The notes under the pieces were generated by a model. The model ran no database searches. It was not told the DNA's origin and saw only the letters and a list, made by a program, of their open reading frames with translations. Made by a program: the position numbers and the translations under genes. Shown here in pieces: positions 1 to 7,134 of a DNA stretch of 21,643 bases (position 1 is its first letter; the number at the start of each line of letters is the position of its first letter). Origin of the DNA: DASUPK01 sp035265665 (GTDB lineage Bacteria > Actinomycetota > Thermoleophilia > Solirubrobacterales > 70-9); contig DATFOK010000068.1 of the NCBI GenBank assembly GCA_035265665.1, positions 1 to 21,643 of the forward strand, read 5' to 3'.

Positions 1-431
1 AAGGGCAGTGCCTGCCGTGAGCGGAGGCGCACCCGCTTCTCAAGCGGGTCAGCCGCCGGGTGTGGGTGGCAAGACCGATGAATGATCGAGGTCGAGGATA
101 CGGTTCGTCCGCAGTTCGCCGCATGGCTGCTTTGGACGAAAAGCGGCGCTTTGCATGCAATGTCATGAGGGTCCCGCTCCTCTGAACTGAAAAGGGGCCT
201 CCGCCGCGCTCACTAGAACCGCGGTTGGCACTGCAGTCCAGCGAGGAGAGGAGACCCGGCATGAACTATGTCGGAATCGATTGGGCCTACGGGCGCGCTG
301 CCTTCTGCGCAATCGGAGAGAGCGGAGTGATCTCGGCCGAGGGGCTGATCCCGGCCAATGAGGACGGATTGGCGAGGCTGGTCTTGGAGCAGGGTTCAGA
401 GGTGAGGGCGGCGGTCGAGATGATGAGCGGC
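1..431 (+). mobile_element. Remnant of an IS110-family element: possible left-end non-coding region plus first 57 transposase codons
   Basis: Codons from 261 to about 431 encode a typical IS110 (DEDD) transposase N-terminus: the GID motif with the first catalytic Asp (D7), and the VRAAVEMMSG segment with the second acidic residue (E53). Similarity to IS110 stops abruptly there, so the rest of the transposase, including the other two catalytic Asp residues and the C-terminal Tnp_IS116/IS110 domain, is gone. The 260 bases before the start have no gene. In the IS110 group this position holds the left end and, in characterised members, the bridge-RNA gene. The stretch has an elongated hairpin (23-57) and a perfect 10-bp palindrome at 151-160. 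The true left boundary cannot be fixed because IS110 elements lack terminal inverted repeats; position 1 is only the window edge. Confidence 0.6.
23..57. other. Elongated hairpin in non-coding DNA
   Basis: A perfect 8-bp stem, ACCCGCTT (31-38) with AAGCGGGT (42-49), closes a CTC loop. A lower stem pairs GGAGGC (23-28) with GCCGCC (52-57) with one A-G mismatch. It lies about 200 bases upstream of the IS110 transposase start. It could be part of a structured RNA such as an IS110 bridge RNA, or a terminator of an upstream gene outside the window; there is no T-tract. The function is not established from sequence. Confidence 0.4.
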
Positions 432-968
432 GACGCCCTTGCCTGGGGGCTCGTTCCGCTCTTTCTCGCGGCACACGGAGCGAGCATCGGCGAGATCGGG
501 CTGGTCGCGGGGATCTATCCGGCGGTTTGGGGTCTGGGACAGATCTGGACCGGCCACTGGTCGGACAGCGTCGGCCGAAAGCCGGTGATCGTCGCCGGGA
601 TGCTGGTCCAGGCAGGGGCTCTCGGACTGCTGGCCCTCTCCGGAGGCGCGGTTGCCGAGGCGGCCGTGGCCGCGGGGGCTCTCGGCATCGGCACGGCGCT
701 CGTCTATCCCACCCTGATCGCGGCGGTCTCGGATGCGGTCAGCCCGATCGCTCGCGCCCCGTCCGTGGGCGTCTACCGGTTCTGGCGGGACATGGGCTAC
801 GTCGCCGGCGGGCTGATCGCCGGCCTGCTCGCGGATGCAATCGACTTCGAGGCCGCGATCGCCGTGGTCGCCGGGCTCACGGCGGCGTCCGGGCTGTGGG
901 TCGCCCTGGATCTGCCCTCGGACCGCAAGCACGCGGAGCCGTTGGTAAGTGTAGACTTACCGAGATGA
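261..968 (+). pseudogene. Chimeric ORF: IS110 transposase N-terminus fused in frame to the C-terminal half of an MFS transporter
   Basis: Residues 1-57 are the RNase H-like N-terminus of an IS110-family transposase. From about residue 58 (DALAWGLVPLFLAA) the protein is the second half of a 12-TM major facilitator transporter: about six membrane segments, an intracellular loop motif of the SDSVGRK type (equivalent to the conserved RXGRK loop), and VGVYRFWRDMGY further on. The first six TMs and the usual N-terminal loop 2-3 motif are missing, so neither parent function is likely to survive. ATG 261 is preceded by a strong GAGGAGAGGAG ribosome site. The frame stays open for 235 codons and its TGA overlaps the arsR-type ATG (ATGA). 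A deletion between an IS110 copy and an MFS gene is the simplest explanation; misassembly at a repeated IS is the alternative. The MFS half may once have been cotranscribed with the repressor downstream. Confidence 0.75.
945..960 (+). promoter_or_regulatory. Operator dyad overlapping a -10 element of the ArsR gene
   Basis: GTAAGT (945-950) and ACTTAC (955-960) form a perfect 6-bp inverted repeat around GTAG, ending 4 bases before ATG 965. TAGACT (952-957) inside it fits an actinobacterial -10, which would place the transcript start at or next to the ATG (leaderless). Dyads of this kind over the promoter are typical autoregulatory sites of ArsR-family repressors. No good -35 is visible. The site also lies inside the last codons of the upstream chimera. 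Confidence 0.6.
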
Positions 969-1285
969 CAACTTTCGAGGTCGACGGATGGACTGCGCTG
1001 GGCCATCCGACGAGGCGGGAGATCTTCGAGCGCCTCGCCGATCGCCCCCTCGCCGTCGGCGAACTTGCCCGCGAGCTCCCGGTCAGCAGGCCGGCCGTGT
1101 CACAGCACCTCAAGGTGCTGAAGGACGCGCGCCTGGTCACCGGCGAGCGGGCGGGCAACCGGCGCATCTACCGCGTCGACCCCGACGGGATCGACACCCT
1201 CCGCGCCGACCTCGAGCAGTTCTGGAGCAAGGCCCTGGTCGCCTACAAGGCGATCGTCGAGAACCGACAGAAGGAGAAGCGATGA
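965..1285 (+). CDS. ArsR-family winged-helix transcriptional repressor
   Basis: This is a 106-residue protein with the compact ArsR/SmtB fold. The N-terminus has DGWTALGHPTRREIFERLAD, typical of helices 1-2. The recognition helix-turn-helix is ELARELPVSRPAVSQHLKVL (about residues 34-53), and a beta-wing RAGNRRIYRV follows. No Cys or His metal-binding motif (such as CVC) is present, so it is not a classical metal sensor. It belongs to the group of ArsR proteins encoded with AHSA1/SRPBCC partners. The start at 965 gives the normal N-terminus and a 4-base ATGA overlap with the upstream frame; its TGA overlaps the next ATG in the same way. The dyad at 945-960 suggests autorepression. The ligand is unknown. 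Confidence 0.9.
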   Translation: MTTFEVDGWTALGHPTRREIFERLADRPLAVGELARELPVSRPAVSQHLKVLKDARLVTGERAGNRRIYRVDPDGIDTLRADLEQFWSKALVAYKAIVENRQKEKR

Positions 1286-1767
1286 GCACCCAGGCAGCGG
1301 AAACGAGCGTGAAGACCTCGATCGTCGTCGAGGCGCCGATCGACCGGGCGTTCCAGGTCTTCACCGAGGAGTTCGGCAGCTTCAAGCCGCGCGAGCACAA
1401 CATGCTCGACGGCGACATCGCCGAGACGATCTTCGAGCCGCGCGTCGGCGGGCATCTCTACGACCGAGGCGTGGACGGGAGCGAGTGCCGCTGGGCACGC
1501 ATCCTCGCCTACGAGCCGCCCGAGCGCGTCTTGTTCAGCTGGGACATCAGCCCGCAGTGGCAGATCGAGACCGACCTGGAGAAGACCAGCGAGATCGAGG
1601 TGCGATTCATCTCGGAGACGGCGGAGCGCACTCGGGTCGAGCTCGAGCACCGCAACCTCGAGCGGCACGGCGAGGGTTGGGAAGGGACACGCGAGGGCGT
1701 CGGCGGCGACGAGGGCTGGCCGCTCTATCTGCGGCGGTACGCGGAGGTCATTGCCAAGGACAGCTAG
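1282..1767 (+). CDS. AHSA1/SRPBCC-family protein (START-like fold)
   Basis: This 161-residue soluble protein belongs to the Activator of Hsp90 ATPase homologue 1-like branch of the SRPBCC superfamily. Residues 11-30 (SIVVEAPIDRAFQVFTEEFG) are the usual first strand and helix. Then come a G-G-H/Y segment (VGGHLYDRG), WARILAYEPPERVLFSWDI, and the C-terminal helix GWPLYLRRYAEVI that lines a hydrophobic pocket. Such proteins bind small hydrophobic ligands; no substrate can be deduced here. AAGGAG lies about 5 bases before the ATG, and the gene overlaps the ArsR stop codon by four bases, so the two are translationally coupled. The repressor probably controls both. Its TAG shares the palindrome CTAG (1764-1767) with the stop of the convergent rhodanese gene. 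Confidence 0.88.
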   Translation: MSTQAAETSVKTSIVVEAPIDRAFQVFTEEFGSFKPREHNMLDGDIAETIFEPRVGGHLYDRGVDGSECRWARILAYEPPERVLFSWDISPQWQIETDLEKTSEIEVRFISETAERTRVELEHRNLERHGEGWEGTREGVGGDEGWPLYLRRYAEVIAKDS

Positions 1768-2120
1768 CTCAGGCCGAGCTCGGTGTCCTCGTCGGGGTCG
1801 GCGGTCGGCTGGATCTTGAAGTTTTCAGAGACCCAGTCGGCCATGCCTCCCTCGACGGCGACTGCGTCATAGCCACGCTCGTTCAGGTTCTTCGCCGCCC
1901 GCACGGCCACCTTCCCGTCCTTCGCAATCACTATCAGACGGGCGCCCTCCTCGAGGGGCTTCGTCCCGGCCTCGGGATCCCCATCGGGCAGGTGGATCGC
2001 GCCGGGGATGTGGCCCTGGCTCCACTCCTCCTCGGAGCGGACGTCGACGGCGGTGGCGTCACCGCCCGCGATCTGGCGGCGGGCCTCCTCCACTCCGAGC
2101 TTCTCTTGCTCGTCCGCCAT
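1764..2120 (-). CDS. Rhodanese-like domain protein lacking the catalytic cysteine
   Basis: The 118-residue single-domain rhodanese starts at MADEQEKLGVEEA. It has the CDC25/rhodanese signatures AVDVRSEEEWSQGHIPGAIHLP near residues 28-49 and GYDAVAVEGGMADWV near 87-101. At the active-site loop, where sulfurtransferases read C-x-x-G-x-x, this protein has IAKDGKVAVRAA. Alanine replaces the cysteine that carries the persulfide, so sulfur transfer by the usual mechanism is not expected. Inactive rhodanese domains are known as binding or regulatory modules. It is divergent from the MoxR gene (68 bp between starts) and convergent with the SRPBCC gene. No strong ribosome site precedes the ATG. A longer upstream start is open but would run through the divergent promoter and adds low-complexity Arg/Pro sequence, so I reject it. 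Confidence 0.85.
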   Translation of the reverse strand: MADEQEKLGVEEARRQIAGGDATAVDVRSEEEWSQGHIPGAIHLPDGDPEAGTKPLEEGARLIVIAKDGKVAVRAAKNLNERGYDAVAVEGGMADWVSENFKIQPTADPDEDTELGLS

Positions 2121-2176
2121 CGCCAATTCGCGTACCCGCCGCGGCGCGACCGCAATCCGCTGCTTGAGGCCGGGCG

Positions 2177-2182
2177 TACCAT
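2177..2182 (+). promoter_or_regulatory. Probable -10 element of the moxR operon, leaderless arrangement
   Basis: TACCAT lies six bases before the ATG at 2189, with no Shine-Dalgarno sequence. This places the transcript start at about the A of the ATG. No convincing -35 hexamer is visible. Confidence 0.5.
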
Positions 2183-2188
2183 GGGGCA

Positions 2189-3139
2189 ATGGCGACTGCG
2201 CCGAGGCTTGATCCCGGGGAGGTTGCGGATCTCGGCTCGCGGTTGAGGGACAACATCTCGCGGGCCGTGAAAGCACCCGAGCGGGTCGTGCGGGACCTGA
2301 TCGTCGCCCTCCTCGCCGAGGGACACGTGCTGATCGAGGACGCCCCGGGGGTGGGCAAGACGGCGCTCGCCCGCGCACTCGCCCGCTCTCTGGAGGCCGA
2401 GTACGCCCGCGTGCAGTGCACCTCGGATCTCTTGCCGGCCGACCTGGTCGGCACCAACGTCTTCAACCAGCGCAACGCGACCTTCCAGTTCCACCCCGGC
2501 CCGGTGTTCGCCAACGTCGTGCTGGTCGACGAGATCAACCGCGCCTCGCCGAAGACCCAGTCCGGCCTGCTCGAGTGCATGCAGGAGCGGCAGATCACGA
2601 TCGACGGTCACAAGCACGAGCTGGCCCGGCCCTTCGTGGTGCTCGCCACCCAGAACCCCGCTGAGTACGAGGGCACCTACCCACTCCCCGAGGCGGAGCT
2701 CGACCGATTCATGGTGCGAGTCACGCTCGGTTACCCGGACGTCTGGGACGAGTCCGCGATGCTGGCGGAGCACGCCGACCGCGATCCGGTCGAGGAGCTG
2801 GCGCCGGTCGCGGACGTGGGCGCGGTCCGCGGGGCCCAGGTGTCTCTCGCCGGGATCGAGGGGACGGAGCCCCTGCGCCGCTATGTGGTCGCGATCTGCG
2901 ACGCCACCCGCCGCGACGAGCGGGTCGAGCTCGGCGCCAGCCCGCGCGCCGGGCTGATGCTCTTCCGTGCCTCCAAGGCGCTCGCCGCGCTCGAGGGCCG
3001 CGACCACGTCCTGCCCGACGACGTCCAGTCGCTGGCACCCTCGGTGTTGACCCACAGGCTGCTGCTCTCCTATGAGGTCGACGGCGACCAGCGCGAGGCG
3101 GTGATCCGCGAGGCGATCGACCGCGTCCCGGCCCTCTGA
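2189..3139 (+). CDS. moxR: MoxR-family AAA+ ATPase
   Basis: A 316-residue MoxR ATPase of usual family length. Walker A is D51-APGVGKT (residues 51-58), Walker B is VVLVDEIN with D114/E115, and sensor 1 is in VVLATQNPAEYEGTYPLPEAE, the MoxR hallmark. The C-terminal lid helices include ASPRAGLMLFRASKALA. MoxR proteins act as chaperone-like ATPases that mature or remodel partner proteins, often metal- or VWA-containing ones. The gene is followed by a DUF58 gene after one base and then a transglutaminase-like membrane protein, the standard conserved trio in actinobacteria. The cluster is thought to act in envelope or peptide-crosslink processes; its substrate is not known. Start 2189 fits the leaderless -10 and the family N-terminus. 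Confidence 0.93.
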   Translation: MATAPRLDPGEVADLGSRLRDNISRAVKAPERVVRDLIVALLAEGHVLIEDAPGVGKTALARALARSLEAEYARVQCTSDLLPADLVGTNVFNQRNATFQFHPGPVFANVVLVDEINRASPKTQSGLLECMQERQITIDGHKHELARPFVVLATQNPAEYEGTYPLPEAELDRFMVRVTLGYPDVWDESAMLAEHADRDPVEELAPVADVGAVRGAQVSLAGIEGTEPLRRYVVAICDATRRDERVELGASPRAGLMLFRASKALAALEGRDHVLPDDVQSLAPSVLTHRLLLSYEVDGDQREAVIREAIDRVPAL

Positions 3140-3140
3140 G

Positions 3141-4271
3141 ATGAAGGGGACGGGGGCGGCCAGCGCACCGCGGGCTCCTACCACCGCCAAGCTGGGGATC
3201 GCCTTCGTCCTCGCGGGACTCGGGTTCGGCCTGACCGCCGCCCTGGTCTGCGGGATCGCGCTGCTCGGGCTGACGATCGGCGCCGTCGCCTGGGTCGAGC
3301 TGGCCACTCTGCGCGGCAGGCTCGAGCGCCTGCCGGGACCGACCCGGCTGCAGGAGAGCGAGCCCTATCCGCTTCGCATCAGGCTGCGCCGCACCCTCCT
3401 TCCCCCACCCGGCGGCGAGCTCACCGATCCCCTGCTCGAGCGCAGCGTCCCGGTCGGCCCGCGCTGGTCGCGGAGCCTCGATCGCGCGGTCTGGCTATCC
3501 CGGCCAGGCCGGGTCCGGCTCGATCCGGCGAGCCTCGTGGTTCGCGACCCGCTCGGCCTCTGGCAGCGCCGGCTGGACTCGCTGCAATCGCTCGATCTCG
3601 TCGTACTGCCGCGGGTCGATCCGGTGCGCTGGGTCGGTCCCGGCTCTCGGCCACGCGGACACTCGGCGGGCGACGGCCACGCGAGCGAGGCCACCTCGAG
3701 TCGCGGCGGCCTCGCGCAGCTGGAGGTCGACGGGCTGCGGCCCTACCGCCAGGGAAGCCCGGCCTCGCGCATCCACTGGCCGGCGGTCGCGCGCACCGGG
3801 GAGATGATCGAGCGGCGGCTGGTCGCCGGCGGAGAGCCGCGGCCCTTGGTCGTCTTCGATCCGCGCGGGGCCGGCGAGCCCGAGCAGCGCGAGCGCGCGA
3901 TGCGGGCCGCAGCTTCGCTCTGCGTCGAGCTCGGCCGCGCCGGCGGCTGCGACCTCCTGCTGCCAGGCGAGCGCCGCGCGCTCACCATCGACCCGGCCCT
4001 CCGGGCCTGGCCGGAGGCGCACGTGCGGCTCGCGATCTCCAATCCGAATGCGGGTCCCCCGCCCCTCCCCGCGATGAGGGGATCGGCGGTGCTCTGGGTG
4101 ACCGCGGGACGGGAGCTGCCCGCCTCGCTGCGCGGGCCCCGCGCCGGGAGCTTTCTGATCACGCCGACCGGGTCCCGCCGCGCGGCCGCCTTCCGCGTCT
4201 CCGGCTGCTTCGGCTACCCGCTGGGTGCGGGCGCCGAGCGGGGCAAGGCACCGCGCAGGGTGGCCGCATGA
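3141..4271 (+). CDS. DUF58-domain membrane-anchored protein
   Basis: A 376-residue protein. Two hydrophobic segments near the N-terminus (about residues 18-34 and 35-52) anchor it. A beta-rich stretch follows, then the DUF58 signature around residues 195-225, including DGLRPYRQGSPASRIHWPA and the VARTGEMIERRL stretch. A VWA-like fold after it includes RPLVVFDPR. DUF58 proteins are the regular partners of MoxR ATPases and are presumed clients. The start lies one base after the moxR stop with no clear ribosome site, so translation is probably coupled. The TGA overlaps the ATG of the transglutaminase gene (ATGA at 4268-4271). The C-terminal 100 residues are poorly conserved and low in recognisable motifs. 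Confidence 0.88.
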   Translation: MKGTGAASAPRAPTTAKLGIAFVLAGLGFGLTAALVCGIALLGLTIGAVAWVELATLRGRLERLPGPTRLQESEPYPLRIRLRRTLLPPPGGELTDPLLERSVPVGPRWSRSLDRAVWLSRPGRVRLDPASLVVRDPLGLWQRRLDSLQSLDLVVLPRVDPVRWVGPGSRPRGHSAGDGHASEATSSRGGLAQLEVDGLRPYRQGSPASRIHWPAVARTGEMIERRLVAGGEPRPLVVFDPRGAGEPEQRERAMRAAASLCVELGRAGGCDLLLPGERRALTIDPALRAWPEAHVRLAISNPNAGPPPLPAMRGSAVLWVTAGRELPASLRGPRAGSFLITPTGSRRAAAFRVSGCFGYPLGAGAERGKAPRRVAA

Positions 4272-6583
4272 CCGCGCTCTCCGTATCCCGGAACGAGCGG
4301 ATCGAGCTGATCTGCTTCGCGGCGCTCGGGGTCGTCGCCTCGCTGCAATGGGTCTCGCTCGTCGCCGACCCGCCCGCCGCGCGGGTTCTCCTCGCCGTCG
4401 CGCTCGCCACCGCAGCGGGAGCGGCGCTCGCCGCGATCGCTCGCCTCCCTCGCCCCCGGGCGACCCGCTGGGCGCTCGCCGCGGCGACCGGCCTGCTCGC
4501 GGTCTGCCTCGGGCTGGTGATCGTCGGCCTGCCGGCGCGGCTGCTGCTGCCCACTCACTGGGGCGAGCTCTTCTCCAACGTCGACCGCAGCCTGAACGGG
4601 CTCACCGATGTGCCGATCCCCTACGCGGGCGCGGATGTCTGGACGCGGCTGGTGATCCTGCTGGCGGCCCCGCTGACCGTGGGCGGGGCCGCCTTCGCGG
4701 CTTTCTGGCCAATTCGCCGGCGCGCCGCGGGCCGCATCTGGGCGCTCGGCCTGCTGGTCGGCCTCTACCTCACCGCCGTCGCCTGGGCGGAGCCCGACCG
4801 CCAGCTGGCGGGCGGCGCCCTGCTCCTCCTGCTGGTCTGCGCCTGGCTCTGGCTGCCCTCGATCGGGCCGGGACGAGGCGCGGCCGCCGGCTTCGCGGTC
4901 GCGATCGCCGCGCTCGTGGCGCTACCGGCCGCAGTGCTCGTCGACCCGGGCAGGGCCCTGATCGACTACCGCCACTGGAGCCTGTTCAGCGCCCAGGGGA
5001 TGAGCTTCCGCTGGGACCAGTCCTACGGCCCGCTCGACTGGCCGCAGAAGGGGACGCTGATGCTCGCGGTGGAGAGCGAGGAGTCGCACTACTGGAAGGC
5101 GACCAACCTCGACAGCTTCGACGGCGTTCGCTGGGTACGCTCGTACGCGTCCAGCGCCGAGCCGGCCCTGGGCGGTCCCTTCGAGTTCGACCTCAGTGAC
5201 AACGGTCCCCGCCCGAACCCGGAGTGGGTCGAGCGGATCAACCTCGAGGTCCACCGCCTGACCAGCGACTTCGCGATCGGCGCCGGCACGACGGTGGAGG
5301 TGCGCCGGGCCGAGGCCTCCCCCGACTCCGACGGGATCTGGTCGATGGACCAGGAGCTCGAGCCGGGGGACTCCTACACCGCGCTGGTCTACGACCCGAA
5401 GCCGAGCGCGTCGGAGATGCGTGCCGCCGGCACCGCCTACCCCGCGGAGCTCGGCCGCTACGCCTCCTTCACCATCACCGGCGCCGAGGAGGGTGCGCGC
5501 TCGATCGATCCGCCGCTCTGGGGCGCTTCCGGGCCGCCCGCCATTCAGGACCAGGTCCAGGACACGCCCTATGAGGAGATGCACGCGCTCGCCCGCCGCC
5601 TCGTCGCCGGGGCGCCTACCCCCTATGACGCGGTCCGTCGCATCGAGCTGTACCTGCGCGGCACCTACGAGTACCGGCAGGACGTCCCGAGCAGGAGCTA
5701 TCCGCTTCCCTCCTTCATCTCCGAGGACCGCGCCGGCTACTGCCAGCAGTTCTCCGGCGCCATGGCCCTGATGCTGCGCATGGTCGGTATCCCGAGCCGG
5801 GTCGCCGCCGGCTTCGCGCCAGGCGGGCGCGACCAGGACCGCGGCGCCTACCTGGTCGATGACACCGACGCCCACAACTGGGTGGAGGTCTACTTCCCCG
5901 GGATCGGCTGGGCGACCTTCGAGCCGACCCCGGCGGCTGCGCCCGCCGCGACCGCGCTCGACGACAACGCGCTCGGCGTCGCCGACCCCGAGCAGCCGTC
6001 GGGTGAGGAGAGCTCAGTCTCCGAGGCGCCCGACCCCCAACCCGGCGAGCTACCGGCGACCACGCCCCAGCCCGGCGCCTCCGTCGAGACGGGCGGAGGC
6101 TCCTCCGGGCCGGCCGTAGCGGCGCTGCTGGGAGGGGGCGCCGGGGCCGTGGCGCTGGCGGCACTCGCCGCCTACGGCCTCCGCGCCCGGCGCCGGGCAC
6201 GGCTCGAGCCGGACGAGCTCGCCGAGGCGCAGCTGCGGGAGCTTGATCGCGCCCTCGCCAAGCTCGGCTCGCCGCTCCCGCCCGGGACGACTCTGCGAGG
6301 AGCACAGAGGCTGCTCGCGCAGCTGGGCGGGCCGGCGGCCGCTCGCTACGCCGCCGGGCTCGAGGCTCGCCGCTATCGCGACCCGAGCGCCGCTCCTCCG
6401 GGAGTCGGCGAGCGCCGGGACCTGCGCCGGGCGTTGCGTAGGAAGGCGGGCCCCCGCTCGGCCCTGCGCGCGGTTCCCCCCGGCGGGCCGGCTACCCGGC
6501 GTACGGGGCGCGAGGGTCGGACGACCAGCCGGCCGCGTCCGGGGCGTCCCCCCAGCGCCGGCCCGAGCGCGGCACCGGGATGA
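4268..6583 (+). CDS. Transglutaminase-like (TgpA-type) multi-pass membrane protein
   Basis: A 771-residue protein with the TgpA/DUF3488 architecture. About seven membrane segments lie between residues 13 and 225, and a large extracytoplasmic region follows. The transglutaminase core has Cys492 in GYCQQFSGAMALMLRMVGIP and His536 in DAHNWVEVYFPGIGW. The third triad position falls at FEPTP, where Glu552 replaces the usual Asp. A Pro/Ser/Glu-rich linker leads to another TM (about 615-637) and a cytoplasmic DUF4129-like tail. With MoxR and DUF58 it forms the conserved operon; the reaction (protease or crosslinking type) is not proven for this family. The last roughly 30 residues are Arg/Pro/Gly-rich and lie opposite the end of the minus-strand gene. 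That suggests the ancestral stop was lost and the tail extended into antisense sequence. Confidence 0.9.
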   Translation: MTALSVSRNERIELICFAALGVVASLQWVSLVADPPAARVLLAVALATAAGAALAAIARLPRPRATRWALAAATGLLAVCLGLVIVGLPARLLLPTHWGELFSNVDRSLNGLTDVPIPYAGADVWTRLVILLAAPLTVGGAAFAAFWPIRRRAAGRIWALGLLVGLYLTAVAWAEPDRQLAGGALLLLLVCAWLWLPSIGPGRGAAAGFAVAIAALVALPAAVLVDPGRALIDYRHWSLFSAQGMSFRWDQSYGPLDWPQKGTLMLAVESEESHYWKATNLDSFDGVRWVRSYASSAEPALGGPFEFDLSDNGPRPNPEWVERINLEVHRLTSDFAIGAGTTVEVRRAEASPDSDGIWSMDQELEPGDSYTALVYDPKPSASEMRAAGTAYPAELGRYASFTITGAEEGARSIDPPLWGASGPPAIQDQVQDTPYEEMHALARRLVAGAPTPYDAVRRIELYLRGTYEYRQDVPSRSYPLPSFISEDRAGYCQQFSGAMALMLRMVGIPSRVAAGFAPGGRDQDRGAYLVDDTDAHNWVEVYFPGIGWATFEPTPAAAPAATALDDNALGVADPEQPSGEESSVSEAPDPQPGELPATTPQPGASVETGGGSSGPAVAALLGGGAGAVALAALAAYGLRARRRARLEPDELAEAQLRELDRALAKLGSPLPPGTTLRGAQRLLAQLGGPAAARYAAGLEARRYRDPSAAPPGVGERRDLRRALRRKAGPRSALRAVPPGGPATRRTGREGRTTSRPRPGRPPSAGPSAAPG

Positions 6584-7073
6584 GCGCGATCAGCAGCGCG
6601 CCGAGCAACAGGCCGGCGATCAACTTCCAGCGCTCGAGCAGGGCGCTGCCCGCGTTGGTGCCGAACTCGAGATAGGAGGCGCCCGGCGCGAGGTTCGTGG
6701 AGCCGCGGACGACGTAGTCGCCGGCCGCCGGCACGTCGAGCTTCACGATCGCGCCGAGCTCGCCGATCGTCTCGCTGCGCGTCACCGCCGTGTCGGAGGC
6801 CTGCCCGTTCGCCCCCGTAATCGCGACCGGCTCGCCGCCCCCCGCGGGGATGACCTGGAAGGCGAGGCCCGCGGTGTTCTCGGTCAGGTCCGAGGGGTCT
6901 TCGGTGAGCGCGTAGAAGACGGTCACCTTGCCTTCAGGCAGGTGCACGTTTCCGCCCTGTGGCAGGGAGACCCGGCCGTAGTCGTCGGAGTGATCGCTGA
7001 ACAGCGTGGCCGCGACCACCGCGGCCGCCGCCAGCACCAGGAGGAGCGAGAGCGTGTGCTTGAGCCAGCGCAT
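6492..7073 (-). CDS. Envelope protein with two TM segments, function unknown
   Basis: A 193-residue protein. Residues 7-24 form an N-terminal signal anchor. A beta-rich extracytoplasmic domain follows (YGRVSLPQGGNVHLPEGKVT, then AAGDYVVRGSTNLAPG). A second membrane helix lies at about 148-168, and a short basic tail ends in RAPYAG. I recall similar proteins in actinobacteria as conserved hypotheticals with no assigned function. The gene is divergent from the response regulator, with 61 bp between the starts, so it may share its control. Its 3' end overlaps the transglutaminase gene by 92 bp tail to tail. Ribosome-binding signals before the ATG are weak. Confidence 0.78.
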   Translation of the reverse strand: MRWLKHTLSLLLVLAAAAVVAATLFSDHSDDYGRVSLPQGGNVHLPEGKVTVFYALTEDPSDLTENTAGLAFQVIPAGGGEPVAITGANGQASDTAVTRSETIGELGAIVKLDVPAAGDYVVRGSTNLAPGASYLEFGTNAGSALLERWKLIAGLLLGALLIALIPVPRSGRRWGDAPDAAGWSSDPRAPYAG

Positions 7074-7095
7074 CGCCTGCCCGGTATCGGCAGCC

Positions 7096-7128
7096 TCTCA
7101 TCGTCTCCTTAGGAGATCCCGCAAGCAT
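7096..7128 (+). promoter_or_regulatory. Candidate response-regulator box and -10 upstream of the two-component operon
   Basis: CTCAT (7097-7101) and CTTAG (7108-7112) are imperfect direct repeats with an 11-bp period, the spacing used by OmpR-family dimers. Nine bases after the box, AAGCAT (7123-7128) is a possible weak -10, six bases before the ATG. The 18-bp box matches 13 of 18 positions of the one before the secreted-protein gene at 11416. An overlapping dyad, TCTCCT-T-AGGAGA (7104-7116), and a second dyad over the start codon, GCATGG-AC-CCATGC (7125-7138), are also present. Confidence 0.4.
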
Positions 7129-7134
7129 GGACCC

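Noticed and set aside
23..74. tRNA-Glu(CTC)-like anticodon stem-loop (CCCGC-TTCTCAA-GCGGG)
   Set aside because: No T-arm with TTCRA and no matching acceptor stem; a plain hairpin explains it.
1934..3307. Long minus-strand open frame opposite moxR
   Set aside because: Shadow of the high-GC moxR gene; composition is Arg/Gly/His-rich with no domain.
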